Positions 36,613-49,046 of a stretch of 64,000 nt of DNA are shown one piece after another. Position 1 is the first letter of the stretch. The number at the start of each line of letters is the position of its first letter. The translations under genes and the position numbers were made by a program. The DNA comes from Beta vulgaris subsp. vulgaris (taxonomy: Eukaryota; Streptophyta; Magnoliopsida; Caryophyllales; Amaranthaceae), in assembly GCF_026745355.1 (NCBI RefSeq), contig NC_079202.1:33603508-33667507 (forward strand), written 5' to 3'. Under the pieces are notes generated by a model that saw only the letters and a list, made by a program, of their open reading frames with translations, was not told where the DNA came from and did not search any database.

Positions 36613-37370
36613 CTGTAATTGATGTTGTTGTTTCCACCATTGTTGTTTTTGGGCCTTTTGTCGTATCCTTGACTGTTGTTGTTGCTGCTGGCATGTTCCT
36701 TTCTCTTATGTGTACTGAGCACCTCTATCTCACGCTGTAGAATTCTCTTTAGGTTTGAGGCCTTCACATAGGCTTCCGCGAAAGTAGTTGAGGTGATACC
36801 TCCCATTCGAGTTTGAAGATCAAACTTAAGTATGTCTTTAAACTTTTGGGCCTTAGTTCCCTCATCTGGCACTACAGTTCGGCAGAAGCGGGCATACTCA
36901 TTAAATTTCTAAGCATACTCTTGCACACTTATGTAATAGCTCTGGTTAAATCTACTAAACTCATTGTATTTCTGCCTACGAATGTGCTCGGGGAAGGATC
37001 GAGCCTTAATCTCTAACTTAAACGCTTCCCAGTTAAAGTTCTCTTGAGCTTTACCAGTGGGTCCTACACTTTCCCACCAACTGACATCTTTGTGTAAGTC
37101 AAAGGTTGATTTGTCTACTTTCTGGGCCTCAAGCGTACCCGTGGCCGTGAAAATCTTTTCAATGTCTCCTATCCAATTCTCGAGAAGTATTGGGTCTTCT
37201 CTTCCAACAAAGGTTAGTGGTTTCAAAGCATAAATTTTTTTCGGCATTGCAGCTTGCGGATCGTCTCCATGGTGATTGTTGTTGATCTGGTTTTGAAGGA
37301 CTAAGCCAAATCTCTAAGCTAGTTGCACCAGAGTTCTAAGTCGTGCTGCAACTTGTTCAGGAGTTTCGGC
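36613..37370 (-). pseudogene. Gag, region 2
   Basis: The start lies near 37370 (AETPEQVAARLRTLVQLA in broken frames). A frame at 36909-37247 covers LKPLTFVGREDPILLENWIGDIEKIF, LEAQKVDKSTFDLHKDVSWWES and ARSFPEHIRRQKYNEFSRF. A further frame (36600-36872) continues to the Asn-rich linker. The zinc knuckle is beyond the deletion. This is the most complete view of the gag middle domain in the window. Confidence 0.85.
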
Positions 37371-37742
37371 CATTTGATTTTCTTGTCGCCTTACTTAGCG
37401 CGTAGATCGCGTATAAACGTATTGCTTAAGCTACCTACGTTATTCACTTTGGTGTTCCCACCATTCACATTGATCCTTTGATAAGGGCTAATTCACATAA
37501 ATATATAATCAAGGTTCATTCGATCTTTTCATTTTTCCACACAACTAACTTAGGTCATATACCAAAAGTTCATCATTATTTCATTACCCAAAGAGTACCA
37601 TGCACATTTCACTCATGACATAAGAGTTGTGTTAGTTTCCAATATTAAAGAATACTAGTATCACAAAACAACTTAACGTTAATAAGTCTACTACGGGTTT
37701 ACTTAGATTCCTAGTGGTTAAGGCCAGCTAGGGTTAAAGGTT

Positions 37743-38257
37743 TTACTCTTCATACCCGGATGGGTCTTCTTCCTCATCTTCGTTTACATTTTCACCATGG
37801 TTTTCAATAGGTGGGGCATGGCTACTTTCTATTCCTTCATTGTTACTATAGTTGGGTTCCTCCTCATCGGTGGTTAAGTAGTCATTAAGCCACTTGGCTC
37901 TAGCATCGAGCATCCTTTTCTTTAAGTAACTCAACATAAGATACCACTTCCCTTTCAATGTGTATCATTCATAGTTTGGCCTTTCATTTTTCAAAATATC
38001 AAAGTATTCGTTCTTGATTCCGGCATAAGGGCCATCGTTGGGGAGAGTATGAATCAAAACATCGGCTTGTTTTAGTGGCGTGAGGTAATCCGAATATTCG
38101 TGAGACTGTGACCTTCATTGGGGTGGTAACACTTCATGGTTAAGTGTAACTTGTAGATATAATCTGAAATAGACTCTCCTGCCCTCATCCTTAAAAGGTA
38201 AGGTCCTTAACGAGGGGTTCCAGTGCATTTCCTTACGGTCAAACGTGTCTTGGGGAT
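37743..38257 (-). pseudogene. Extra pre-gag ORF with histone H3-like N-terminus, copy 2
   Basis: The start codon is changed to atc (38255-38257). The N-terminus then reads P-K-T-R-L-T-V-R-K-C-T-G-T-P-R before a stop. The acidic C-terminus survives as an open frame (37743-37958: SYLKKRMLDARAKWLNDYL, DDEEE-like tail). Position between primer binding site and gag is as in copies 1 and 3. Confidence 0.68.
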
Positions 38258-38940
38258 CTAATAAAATATCATAATAAACAATTAATAAGTACCTGCAACG
38301 AGTACTTTCATACATGCACACATAACCCATTCGTACCCATTCTAAATCCTTATATCATATTTTAATCCTGATTCATTTCTCCTAAATATTTTTATTATCT
38401 TGACTTCCTAAATAAATTTTAAGTTAAAACCTATTTGATTCATTTTCCTTATTTATTTATTTTTTTAACAATTTTAATCTTTTCCTAGTTAATTTAAACT
38501 CCGCTCTGATACCATTCTGTAACACCCCGCCGACCCGACCCCTTCTTCATTCAATAAAAACTCGAGATGGGGGAAACTCTATGAGGGTTATACTCGGCGA
38601 GAGCGCTAGCGCCGCACTTATCTCCGTGGAAATAAATACAAGGCTAGATTAAAACATAATAAACTCAAATTAATTAATCCTTACAATCAAGTAAATCGTT
38701 CATGAAACATTACTGATTTCTTAAGTGTTTCAGACTTCTAGCGGAAGCGAAATCATAAGCTAAGTGGATGACAACTCTAAATGATATCCCTTGTTTTATC
38801 TCGTCGATCACCCACCTGCATGAATACATCGAAAAGAAATAAGATAGACAAGCTCCCAAAAATCAGAAAAACTAAGTAATTCCAACTCCATCCCGTAAAA
38901 TACTTTTAGAATAGTAAATTAATAGCTTTAGAAATTATAG

Positions 38941-38944
38941 TACA

Positions 38945-38986
<42 letters not shown>

Positions 38987-39018
38987 CACACAACACACAC
39001 ACACACACACACACACAC

Positions 39019-39053
<35 letters not shown>

Positions 39054-39098
39054 CACACAACAAACACACACACAAACAACACACAACACCACAACACA

Positions 39099-39166
<68 letters not shown>
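38941..39166. repeat. AC dinucleotide repeat in LTR C
   Basis: About 225 bp of ac repeats with small interruptions. It occupies a site where LTRs A and B have acatatacacatatata, so it is a local expansion. The poly-Val/Cys frames are artefacts. Confidence 0.97.
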
Positions 39167-39168
<2 letters not shown>

Positions 39169-39719
39169 ATATAATTATAAAATTAATTCCATTAATCCAG
39201 TTATTCAAGGAGAGGAAAGAGAACGCCAGTAAGCCAGGGTCAATCCCCTATAACCACTTACTTCTACAATGTAGGTCGGGGTCAATCCCCTGTAACCACC
39301 TATGAATAACGTAATGACCATAAGAACAGAGTCCCTAATGTGTACACCCCGTCTACTTGGATCACAACAAGATAGAAGGAAGACAAGTAACAAAAAATCA
39401 GCTTAGTAACAAGATAAACCTATAAGTGGCCGCTGAACCTCCCATACAGGGGAACCTGGTCACAGTTTCTCTCCGATTTTTCAGTTTAAGTAATTAACAA
39501 CTTTTAATTCAAGTCACCACATAAAACATGTACACATTTACGTCATCTTGTTCAATCAAGTGGGAACATATTTAATCCAACATGATCTCAATCCAAACAT
39601 AGCGGTTTCAATATTTTATTTCATAAAATTAACCGTCACTTGAGTTGATTTAGCACTCTAATTTATAATCATTTAATCATCACAAGTTCTTACTATTTCC
39701 AACTTTCAAAAAACTCCAA

Positions 39720-40332
<613 letters not shown>

Positions 40333-40439
40333 TATCTAAGTTCTTTACCCGAAACAGGTTGGCGCCATCTGTGGGGATCGTCAGACAAAAGGTCACAACT
40401 ACCTGAGTGTGCTCACGTCATTCATACAAGACCAAAGTC

Positions 40440-40677
40440 GACCACTCTATCAACTCAGCCAACACGCAAAAATGTAGTTCGAAGATGCCCTCTCATGAAG
40501 GCCTTCGAACACTCATGGGGGTCTGTCATCTCCAACGTGCGTGGTTCGTAAAGGTCCTCTCATACGACCTTCGAACACCCATGGACTTCCACCCTCAATA
40601 TAGTCCTCAAAGGTCCTTTCATCATAGCCTTCAAACATTCATGTATGTCCATCCTCAACGTAGTTCGTAGAGGTCTT
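40440..40677. repeat. Imperfect repeats around ccttcgaacactcatg
   Basis: Three to four diverged units of about 60-65 bp (ggtcctctcatacgaccttcgaacacccatgg type). They continue at 43139-43175 on the other side of the nested LTR element, which shows that element split the array. Confidence 0.75.
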
Positions 40678-43138
40678 TGATATGAATGAGGATGTACTTT
40701 AGTCGAGTTTTATGGAAATCAAAGAATCTTGAAAGAAAGACTGGATCTTTAAGGGTTTCTTTAAGTATTAAGGATAGAACAATTCGATCAAACACAAAGT
40801 AAGTCACGAATTGGGTCTTGATTCACTCTCAAACACAAAGTTATTAAGCAATCAATCTTAAATCTCAAACACAAAGTAATTGATTTAAGGTTTGGAAATC
40901 ACATAGAAGTCCGAAAATTTTCACAAAGAAAATTAAAACTCTAATCTCATCAATCTCTATTAATCTCTTATTAATGGCCGAAAATCCCATATATATAGTA
41001 CAAAGATTTCCTAAACCTATTATGACTAGTAAATCATAAAGATAACAACTAATAAACTTATCTATCTTTATCTTAAGGATAAAGACAAATAACTACCTAT
41101 ACTTATCACACGCCTATTCCTAATATAATTAAAAATAAGACTCCTACTTAGACTCAATGATAAGGAATTAGACTCCTAAGTATAATAGGATTCCTTTATC
41201 ACTTAAATACTTAATTAAAATAAAACTCCTAATTTACATAGAATCCTAACAGAACTAGAACTCTATATAAAGACTTCTCTTTCATATCAAACTCCCCTTC
41301 TTGAAAAAAACTTGTCCTCAAGTTTTGTCATAGCCAAGCTATCATCCATGCGCGAAATCCATGATCCATTAAAACAAGATCACGACTGGCAAACAATAGG
41401 AGAGTACACGAGATTGTGTGACTTGGATTACCAATATTTACCGTAGGACAACAAAAATCCGTTTGAATAGCGGCATATGGTGGTACCCAACACGTCTTTG
41501 GCGCCTTGGGCGTACCTGGGGTATCAATAGGTGTACATGGGGCAGCAATGATCAGACCTTTAGTGGTGGTAAAAACCAAAGGTGCAATTGGTAAATCTTC
41601 TTGAATGTCAAAGGATGGATCTTGGGGAGTGGACAATTCAAAGATTCAAGCTGTAAGGTAAGTTGAGCCGAAGAAGGAACTATAGGAACCGAATCCTCCA
41701 AAGATACCTTCTCTTCTTCAAGCAATTGTGCAAAGAACAAGGCATATTCTTCCTTAGATACAAATTCTTCATTGGGGCATTGATGTATCTTTATTGTTTC
41801 TTCACATTGTTTCTCTTGAAGTTTAACCAAATCATTCAAATCTTGAAGTGTCTCCAAGAGTGTAGCCAAGTTTTCTTTTTCCTTTTGTTGCCTCTGAAGT
41901 TCCTTTTTTCTTGCTTCGATTCTTTGGACATGCCTTCGAATAGCCAATTCATTTTCATAAATGCCTCTTTCCGTCTTTGTTAGCTTAGAATAAGTCAAGA
42001 GATCTACTAAAATATCAATAGACTCTTTAATACTAAGCTTATTAATGGCTTTAATTGTTCTATACCAATCATCCATAATTTTATGTCAAAATAGTCCATT
42101 AAAAACTGTCCAGAATACCCATGCAACTTAAAGATCGAAAATTTAAGAAATATAACTCCAAATTCAATGAAATTTTGTCAGGATCTAGTCTTAAATGTTT
42201 TTAGGACTCGACCAAAATTTCACTCAAAACTTCCAAGTATATCAACCACAATGACCAATTTATCACAACCGTGCCTGATTCAATCGAAAACAGACCAATG
42301 AACAAAAACCGTCCCGAAACTATACGAAACAATCTTCAATTCCCACGAAATTTTAGGACAATAAACTAGACATGTAGTAGTCCAGTTTAGGCTTAAGAAT
42401 AACCCAAAAATTCGTTTCCAACTAGGAGAACGAAAAAAAACAAAACGCACCTGGAAACTGTTTGAATATGGACGAACAAACTGCAAGTTTTTTTGATTTT
42501 TTTTCGACCAGCTCTGATACCACTTTGATATGAATGAGGATGTACTTTAGTCGAGTTTTATGGAAATCAAAGAATCTTGAAAGAAAGACTGGATCTTTAA
42601 GGGTTTCTTTAAGTATTAAGGATAGAACAATTCGATCAAACACAAAGTAAGTCACGAATTGGGTCTTGATTCACTCTCAAACACAAAGTTATTAAGCAAT
42701 CAATCTTAAATCTCAAACACAAAGTAATTGATTTAAGGTTTGGAAAGCACATAGAAGTCCGAAAATTTTCACAAAGAAAATTAAAACTCTAATCTCATCA
42801 ATCTCTATTAATCTCTTATTAATGGCCGAAAATCCCATATATATAGTACAAGATTTCCTAAACCTATTATGACTAGTAAATCATAAAGATAACAACTAAT
42901 AAACTTATCTATCTTTATCTTAAGGATAAAGACAAATAACTACCTATACTTATCACACGCCTATTCCTAATATAATTAGTAAAATAAGACTCCTACTTAG
43001 ACTCAATGATAAGGAATTAGACTCCTAAGTATAATAGGATTCCTTTATCACTTAAATACTTAATTAAAATAAAACTCCTAATTTACATAGAATCCTAACA
43101 GAACTAGAACTCTATATAAAGACTTCTCTTTCATATCA
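40678..43138 (-). mobile_element. Young non-autonomous LTR element (TGATATGA ends)
   Basis: LTRs 40678-41289 and 42526-43138 (about 612 bp) differ at only about three places, so the insertion is recent. Ends are tgatatga...tcatatca. Read on the minus strand, the primer binding site tggtatcagagctgg abuts the 42526 LTR, and a purine tract (aagaaggggagtt) abuts the 40678-41289 LTR. The sequence before that tract (ctcaagttttgtcatag region) resembles the 3' end of chromovirus pol (LEDKFF-like), suggesting descent from a gypsy element. The interior is only about 1.24 kb and has one ORF. Flanks share tagaggtctt/tagaggtcct. Confidence 0.88.
41328..42076 (-). CDS. Coiled-coil ORF of unknown function in the young LTR element
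   Basis: The frame starting at 42076 runs 174 codons to 41552. An overlapping frame (41636-41328, about 100 codons) looks like its original continuation after a frameshift near 41630. There the first frame reads LESLNCPLPKIHPL and the second MSTPQDPSFDIQEDLPIAP, the latter more protein-like in composition. Residues about 45-105 are rich in Lys, Glu and Gln with heptad-like spacing (RIEARKKELQRQQKEKENL), suggesting a coiled coil. I see no zinc knuckle, protease or RT. It could be a diverged gag or a captured host gene piece. Not recognised. Confidence 0.55.
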
Positions 43139-43394
43139 TAGAGGTCCTCATACAACCTTCGAACATTCATGCAAGTTCGAGATGGCCTCGCTCGAGTCGA
43201 GTAAGGACCTCCAATATGACAGCTCCTCGACCCTTACGCCATCAGCTCCTCATTAAGGTCAAGAACCATGTATTCATCTTACTTGAAGAAATATATTCCA
43301 AGTACAAAAGCTCTTCCAACAAGGCAATTAGACTCTCCTCGAAGTCATAGGGCTTATTAGCTCCATGTCGAGGTTGAGGAAGTTCACCTAATCA

Positions 43395-43640
43395 TAGCAG
43401 CTTCTCCGAGATGTCCCTCGAGATACATGGGGTCCATTATCCCCTGAGACATCTCGAGCGAGGTCCAAAGTTCCCCTTGAGATACATGGGGATCATTGGC
43501 CCCTGAGACATCTCGAGCGAGGTCCAAGACGCCCCTCGAGGTACATGGGGCTCACCAGCCCCCAATTCATCTCGAGAAAGTACTATCCCTCAAGTTCCTT
43601 GGTCTCACCGGCCTCCTACTCACCTCAACCAGGTCCCACC
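43395..43640. repeat. 59-bp repeat array, block 1 (diverged)
   Basis: About four units of 59 bp of the form cccctgagacatctcgag...cctcgaggtacatgggg. They are related to the units at 44812-45469 and 50215-50590 by the same cccc/ctcgag/tgggg layout. Confidence 0.8.
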
Positions 43641-43952
43641 CCCCCTACCCCCTCAACGAAGTCATCTCGAGGAGGTTTCATGTATTTCCTTCGGACTCTT
43701 GGAGCTCACCAACTCTTGAAAGAGCAATTCCGCATAACACTCAATGTGAAAGAAATTCTCACATTAAGAGTTACGCGTGGGGCTAATTGGATGAAAGGGA
43801 AGTCACATAGGCGAATCGCTCAGTCTCTATAAATCGAAGATATCTTTGGTCAAATTGGTGATATTCTCGAGAGGCAAGACAAATAATTCTCATGCTTTTC
43901 ATTTGAACAAGAATATTCTTGGGCACTCCCTCATGCTAGTTGCTATTCTCGA

Positions 43953-44606
43953 GATACTCACTTGCTCCCTTGGTCGAGTTACTCACTCGCTCCCTTGGTC
44001 GAGCTACTACCTCGCTCCTTTAGTCGAGTTACCATCTCACTCCCTTGGTCGAGCTACTCAACTCGCTCCCTTGGTCGAGTTACTCACTCGCTCCCTTGGT
44101 CGAGCTACTCACTCGCTCCCTTGGTCGAGCTACTCACTCGCTCCCTTGGTCGAGCTACTCACTTGCTCCCTTGGTCGAGTTACTGCCTCGCTCCCTTGGT
44201 CGAGCTACCATCTCGCTACCTTGGTCGAGATACTCAACTCGCTCCCTTGGTCGAGCTACACACTCGCTCCCTTGGTTGAGCTAATCATTCGCTCCCTTGG
44301 TCGAGCTACTCATTCACTCCCTTGGTCGAGCTACTCACTCGCTCCCTTTGTCGAGCCACTCTTTTGCTCCCTTGGTCGAGCTACTCATATGACTCCCTTG
44401 GTCGAGCTACTCATTCGCTCCCTTGGTCGAGCTACTCACTCGCTCCCTTGGTCAAGCTACTCATTCGCTCCCTTGGTCGAGCTACTCATTCGCTCCGTTG
44501 GTCGAGCTACTCATTCGCTCCCTTGGTCGAGCTACTCATTTGCTCCCTTCGGGTCCAGCTACTCACTCGCTCCCTTGGTCGAACTACTCACTCACTCCCC
44601 CAGGGC
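43953..44606. repeat. 25-bp tandem repeat array, block 1
   Basis: About 26 units of a 25-bp sequence, ctcccttggtcgagctactc plus actcg. The unit has no stop in any plus frame, so long overlapping frames appear (repeated LVELLTRSLGRATHSLPWSSY). These look like by-products of the repeat and not a protein gene. Confidence 0.95.
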
Positions 44607-44811
44607 TTAGCTGAAGTCCAGGTAAACCTAGTGTTGCAGTACAGCTGCACCACCATGAGAGCCTCTCCTCGCCGGAGCTCTAACTTCTTGGGCAATTCAA
44701 GCTTAGATGGAGGCCACAGACCTACATTTAGGCACCTCACTCAGATCGAGTGAGGGATATCTCGGTCGCCGCCGTCGCTGAGATCGACACCCGTCAAGAG
44801 CTACAGTGTCC

Positions 44812-45469
44812 CTCGAGTGAACCAGGGGCCTGTGGGTAACCTCGAGCGGGGTCGCTTCCCCGAGTTACCTAGGGCTCATTGGCCCCTAGGTCACCTTGGG
44901 CGAGGTCTCAGAACTTCCTCGAGTTATCCAAGTCTCATCAGCCCCTGGGTAACCTCGAGCGAGGACTATGAACTTCCTCGAGTTATCCAGGGCTCATCAG
45001 CCCCTGGCTAACCTCGAGCGAGATATCATAACTTCCTCGAGTTATCTAGGACTCATCAGCCCCTGGGTAACCTCGAGCGAGGTCTCAAAACTTACTCGAG
45101 TTATCCAGGGATCATCAGCCCCTGGGTAACCTCGAGCGAGGTCTCTTGACCTCTTCAATTTACATGGGGCTCATTGGCCCCTAGGTAACCTCGAGCTAGG
45201 TCTCTTAACTTCCTCGAGTTACCTGGGGCTCATTGGCCCCTGGCTAACCTTGAGCGAGGTCTCTTAACTTCCTCGAGCTGCCTGGGGCTCATTGGCCCCT
45301 GGGTAACCTCGAGCGAGGCCTCTGAACGCCCTCTAGTTACCTGGGGCTCATTGGCCCCTAGGTAATCTCGAGCGAGGTCTCTTAACTTCCTCGAGTTACC
45401 TGGGGCTCATTGGCCCCTAGGAAACCTCGAGCGAGGTGTCTGAACGTCCTCAAGTTACCTGGGGCTCAT
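44812..45469. repeat. 59-bp hairpin repeat array, block 2
   Basis: About eleven units of 59 bp. Each has an arm cccctgggtaacctcgag, a 17-base loop, and a near-complementary arm ctcgagttacctgggg, then ctcattgg. Each unit could therefore form a stem of about 16 bp as RNA or single-stranded DNA. The array is cut at 45469 by the truncated copia. Confidence 0.92.
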
Positions 45470-45482
45470 AAGGTGTTTTCAT

Positions 45483-46613
45483 TTAGCACCCAAAAACACG
45501 TAAATGTACAATGTTTGGTTTTCTTCCCCTAAGGAGCTCATAAGGTGTTTTCTTCAGTAAAGGTCTCAACATTACCCTATTCAAAATATAACACGCAGTA
45601 CTCACAGCCTCAGCCCAGAAGTTTCGAGGAAGACCATTCTCTAGAAGCATTGTTCTTGCCATTTCTTCTAGAGTGCGATTTTTCCTTTCAACCACTCCAT
45701 TTTGTTGTGGAGTTCTAGGAGCTGAAAAATTGTGAGATACACCATGATCATTACAGTAGGTTACAAAGCTGACATTGTCAAATTCAGAACCATGATCAGA
45801 CCGGATAGAGACTAGTTGATGACTAATCTTGTTTTGGACCTGTTTTACCAGAATTTCAAATTCTTCAAAAGTTTCATTTTTAAACTTCAAAAAGATTGTC
45901 CAAGTGAAACGAGAATAATCATCAACTAACACAAACACATAACTATGACCATTTCGACCTTGCACACGCATGGGCCCACACAAGTCCATGTGTACAAGTT
46001 CGAAAGGTCTAGTTGTGCTTACAAACTTCTTTTGCTGAAAAGAGGACTTGACATGTTTACATTTAGCACATTCATGACAAATATGATATGCAGCAAACTT
46101 GATGTTAGGTAAACCTGTCACCAAGTCTTGAGATCTCAGTTTCTTGAGCAAAGAAAAACTTACATGTCGAAGTCTCTTATGCCACAGCCAATGATCATCC
46201 TTTATAACACTAAGACAAGTGGCACTGGTCTTTGGAATCTGACTTAAAAATGTTATGTAAACATTGTTATGTCGAAGTCCCTTGCAGACCAGTTCCCTTG
46301 TTTCAGTGTTGACTATATGACAAAGATTGGTTTCAAACTCAACATGGTTTCCTTTGTCACATAGTTGAGAAATGCTCAAGAGGTTATGTTTCAAACCTTC
46401 TACAAAGTAAACATCATCAATAGCTTGAGAAAGTGTCGTACCAACTTTACCTATACCTTTAATCAAACCTTTGCTATTGTCTCCAAAGGTGACACTTCCT
46501 CCTTCATAGGCTACGAGTGAGAGAAATTGACTTGTATCTCCTGACATGTGTCTCGAGCAGCCACTGTCCAAATACCAGTATGGCTTTGTTCTCACTCTAA
46601 CCTGCACGAACAA
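45483..46613 (-). pseudogene. Copia protease-integrase region, truncated
   Basis: A 376-codon open frame. It begins around the protease (YLDSGCSRHMSGD near 46570) with the usual downstream VEGLKHNLLSISQLCDKG. The GAG-pre-integrase region follows with the H...C..C zinc pattern (HKRLRHVSFSLLKKL, CHECAKCKH). The integrase core is next, with MDLCGPM, VDDYSRFTW and SDHGSEFDN, then FSAPRTPQQNGVVERKNRTLEEMARTM; the D, D and E positions are all present. It ends at LRVFGC, where the truncation occurs. The zinc and catalytic residues look intact, but no RT follows, so the element cannot move itself. Confidence 0.92.
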
Positions 46614-46639
46614 ATCAAGGTTTAGTTATTTTCTTGTTC

Positions 46640-48992
46640 CTTGTCCTTGGGAACTGGTTTGACTCTGTCCTTTCTAACCCAGATTTGTTTTACATTGGTC
46701 TTCTTTGTTTTATTATGTTTTCCATTGTTCGACCAATTGTGTGTGTGACCCTTCTAATAATGGGCATTGTGAACATGAGACTAGTTTCTTTTATCATGTT
46801 TTTTCTTAGTCCAACAAGTATTAATAACATGACCATTCTTACCACAGTTGGTACATACGTGCATGTCCTTTGCAAACACATACTTACCTCTCTTGAATTC
46901 AGAAATCCAAGTCTCATCTCTTCCCAACTTTGGTGGCTGTTGGGAACTGGTTCCAGAATACCCTAATCCAAACCTCTGAGGATTACCAGGTTGTGAGGTC
47001 AGAATGTTCAAAGTACTCTGAGCATCGAGCAACCTGTTCATCTGTCTCAAGCAGTCACTCAAATCCTTTTCCTTGGTTTCAAGTTTCTTAAGTTGAGCTT
47101 CATTAAATTCTGCAGCAATGGCAAGATCCAACTTTTCCCTATGAAGCTCATCCTTAAGTTTTGAAACCAGTTCTGGATCTGGTTCAGAAGTGGTTGCAAT
47201 GTTCTTGCCTTTTCTTAGTTCGTATATCTCGGATTGAAGATCACAGATTTTACCTTCATATTCCAAATTTCAAGATTCAATATCAACACTTTGATTATCA
47301 GGGATAACTTTAGTGTTGATATTTTTCTTTAATTCAAATATTTCAGATTGTAAATCACATATCTTACCCTCATATTCTAAACATAAGTCTTCAACATTAA
47401 CACTAGGACCACTTGTGCTAGCAAAAGAAGCTTTCAATTCTACATACTCTTTGAACAGTTCTTCCACATCGTCAATCATATAATTATGAGCCAAAATTAA
47501 GTCAGAATGTTCTAAAGTAAAGCTAATCTGTTTGAGTATCTCGAAATTTATACCATCAATTTCAGCCTCCTTGAGTTTACTAAACCCTCTATCATTGTTT
47601 TGATAAAAATTAGTATTGGAAAAATCTGATTGAGGTTTTAGCATCTCAAGCTCGATATTCTTCTGATCCAAACTTATTTCAAGCTCTGAAATTTTCTCTT
47701 TCAGTTAAGTACAAATAAGTTCAAGCTCAGCAGAACGACTTTCACTTAGGTCTAAATTTCGTGTTACTTCTCTTAAATTCCTTTTGTTAGCCTTATAAGC
47801 AGCATTTCCCTTAACATTATGTTCAATAGCAGAATCAATAAAGCCTAGTAACTCATCTCTATCACAATATCTCATTTGTTCTTGCATATCAGAAATAGTT
47901 ACTTGTTCTTCATCGAAAGAGCTGCTTCCTGCCATAAGACATATGTCTCCCTTTCTCCCTAAACTGGTCTGCCTCTGCTCTATGTCCCCAATCAGTGCAG
48001 TCACACAAACTAGGGCTTCATCCTCCTCGCTTTCACCACCTGAATCAGAATCACCCCAGGCAGCTAGCATAGCCCTCTTTGTCATCCTCTTCTCCTTCTG
48101 TCCTCCTTTGTCATTCTTCCATGCTGGACAGTCTTTGATCATGTGTCCAGCTTCCCCACATTTGAAGCAACCAGTGCTGATACTGGTCTTCTTTGTGTTG
48201 CCCTTATTCTTCCAAGACTTTCCCTTGAACTGCGTGCTAAGACTCCTCTCAAACCTCTTAGCCATGAGTCCAATCTCATCAAGATCTTCATCATTCTCTT
48301 CACCTTTCAGGGCTAACCCACGGCTTTTGGTTGTACTTTCCTCCTTTGAATCCACCAACATCTCATGAGTCATCAACGGCCCAATAAGTTGTTCCATGGA
48401 CAAGGTGGATAGATCTTTGGCCTCATGGATAGCAGTAACCTTGGGCAGCCATTTACCTGTCAAACTTCTCAAGACCTTTCTTACCAAATCCTCATCATTA
48501 GTAAAGTTTTTTCCAAGAGATTTAAGTTCATTGATAATTGCCATGAAACGAGTAAACATATCTCTTATATTTTCATCTCGTTTCATATCAAAAGTTTCAT
48601 ACTTAGACATTAGCATATCAATTTTAGATCTCCTGACTTCATTAGTGCCTTCATAGGCTAATTCTAAAGTATCCCATATCTCTTTTGCAGTAGAGCATGC
48701 TAAGATACGTCTTACCTCATTATCAGCAATATCTTGTTGAAGTAATGACATGGCTTTAGCATTTTTCTCGAGAGTTTTCAGATCTGCACTTGTGTACTCA
48801 CTCTCCTTCTTCTCTGTTCCATCAGCCTTATCAGCAACCTTGCGTGGACCATCTTTGATAATCATCTAGCACTCATAGTCAGTGCCAATGATCAAATTCT
48901 TCATGCAAATCTTCCACCAAGGATAATTTGTTCCATTGAACTTGGGCAACCTTGATCCTCCAGATCCGTTGGTCATCTCTTGGGTATTCATT
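46640..48992 (-). pseudogene. Copia gag with two zinc knuckles, broken
   Basis: The start is near 48991 (MNTQEMTNGSGGSRLPKF, NGTNYPWWKICMKNLI). A stop replaces the usual Trp codon just before the 386-codon frame 48865-47705. That frame holds the gag domain (EIWDTLELAYEGTNEVRRSK, MFTRFMAIINELKSLGKNF, LRSLTGKWLPKVTAI) and the knuckle CFKCGEAGHMIKDC (about 48135-48180). Frames at 47671-47270 and 47266-46781 continue as a Glu/Lys-rich probable coiled coil with an internal duplication, then a second knuckle (CTNCGKNGHVINTC). At least three stops or frameshifts. Confidence 0.87.
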
Positions 48993-49046
48993 ATGTCTTC
49001 CTTCTCTAGATGTTACCCTTTCAAGAAGTTAGGCTCTGATACCAAT

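Larger units (their letters stand above)
36613..38517 (-). pseudogene. Chromovirus internal region 2 (5' part only)
   Basis: On the minus strand this holds only the primer binding site (38503-38514, gctctgatacca in plus reading), the extra ORF and most of gag (37247-36613). It then breaks inside the Asn-rich gag linker, directly against truncated LTR B. All of pol is missing. The join shows no clear repeat, so I infer a large deletion that removed pol, the polypurine tract and part of LTR B. Confidence 0.88.

Noticed and set aside
38115..38330. Minus ORF of 71 codons, similar also at 61170-61376
   Set aside because: It is an alternative frame of the extra pre-gag ORF and leader; similarity between copies follows from shared ancestry of the DNA.
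43846..44753. Long overlapping ORFs (up to 254 codons) over the 25-bp repeats
   Set aside because: The peptides are read-through of a 25-bp stop-free tandem repeat in several frames at once; no start context, domain or non-repetitive sequence supports a gene.
43953..45469. Possible CRISPR-like array
   Set aside because: The repeats are directly contiguous with no unique spacers, lie in a plant retroelement, and no cas-type gene is near.
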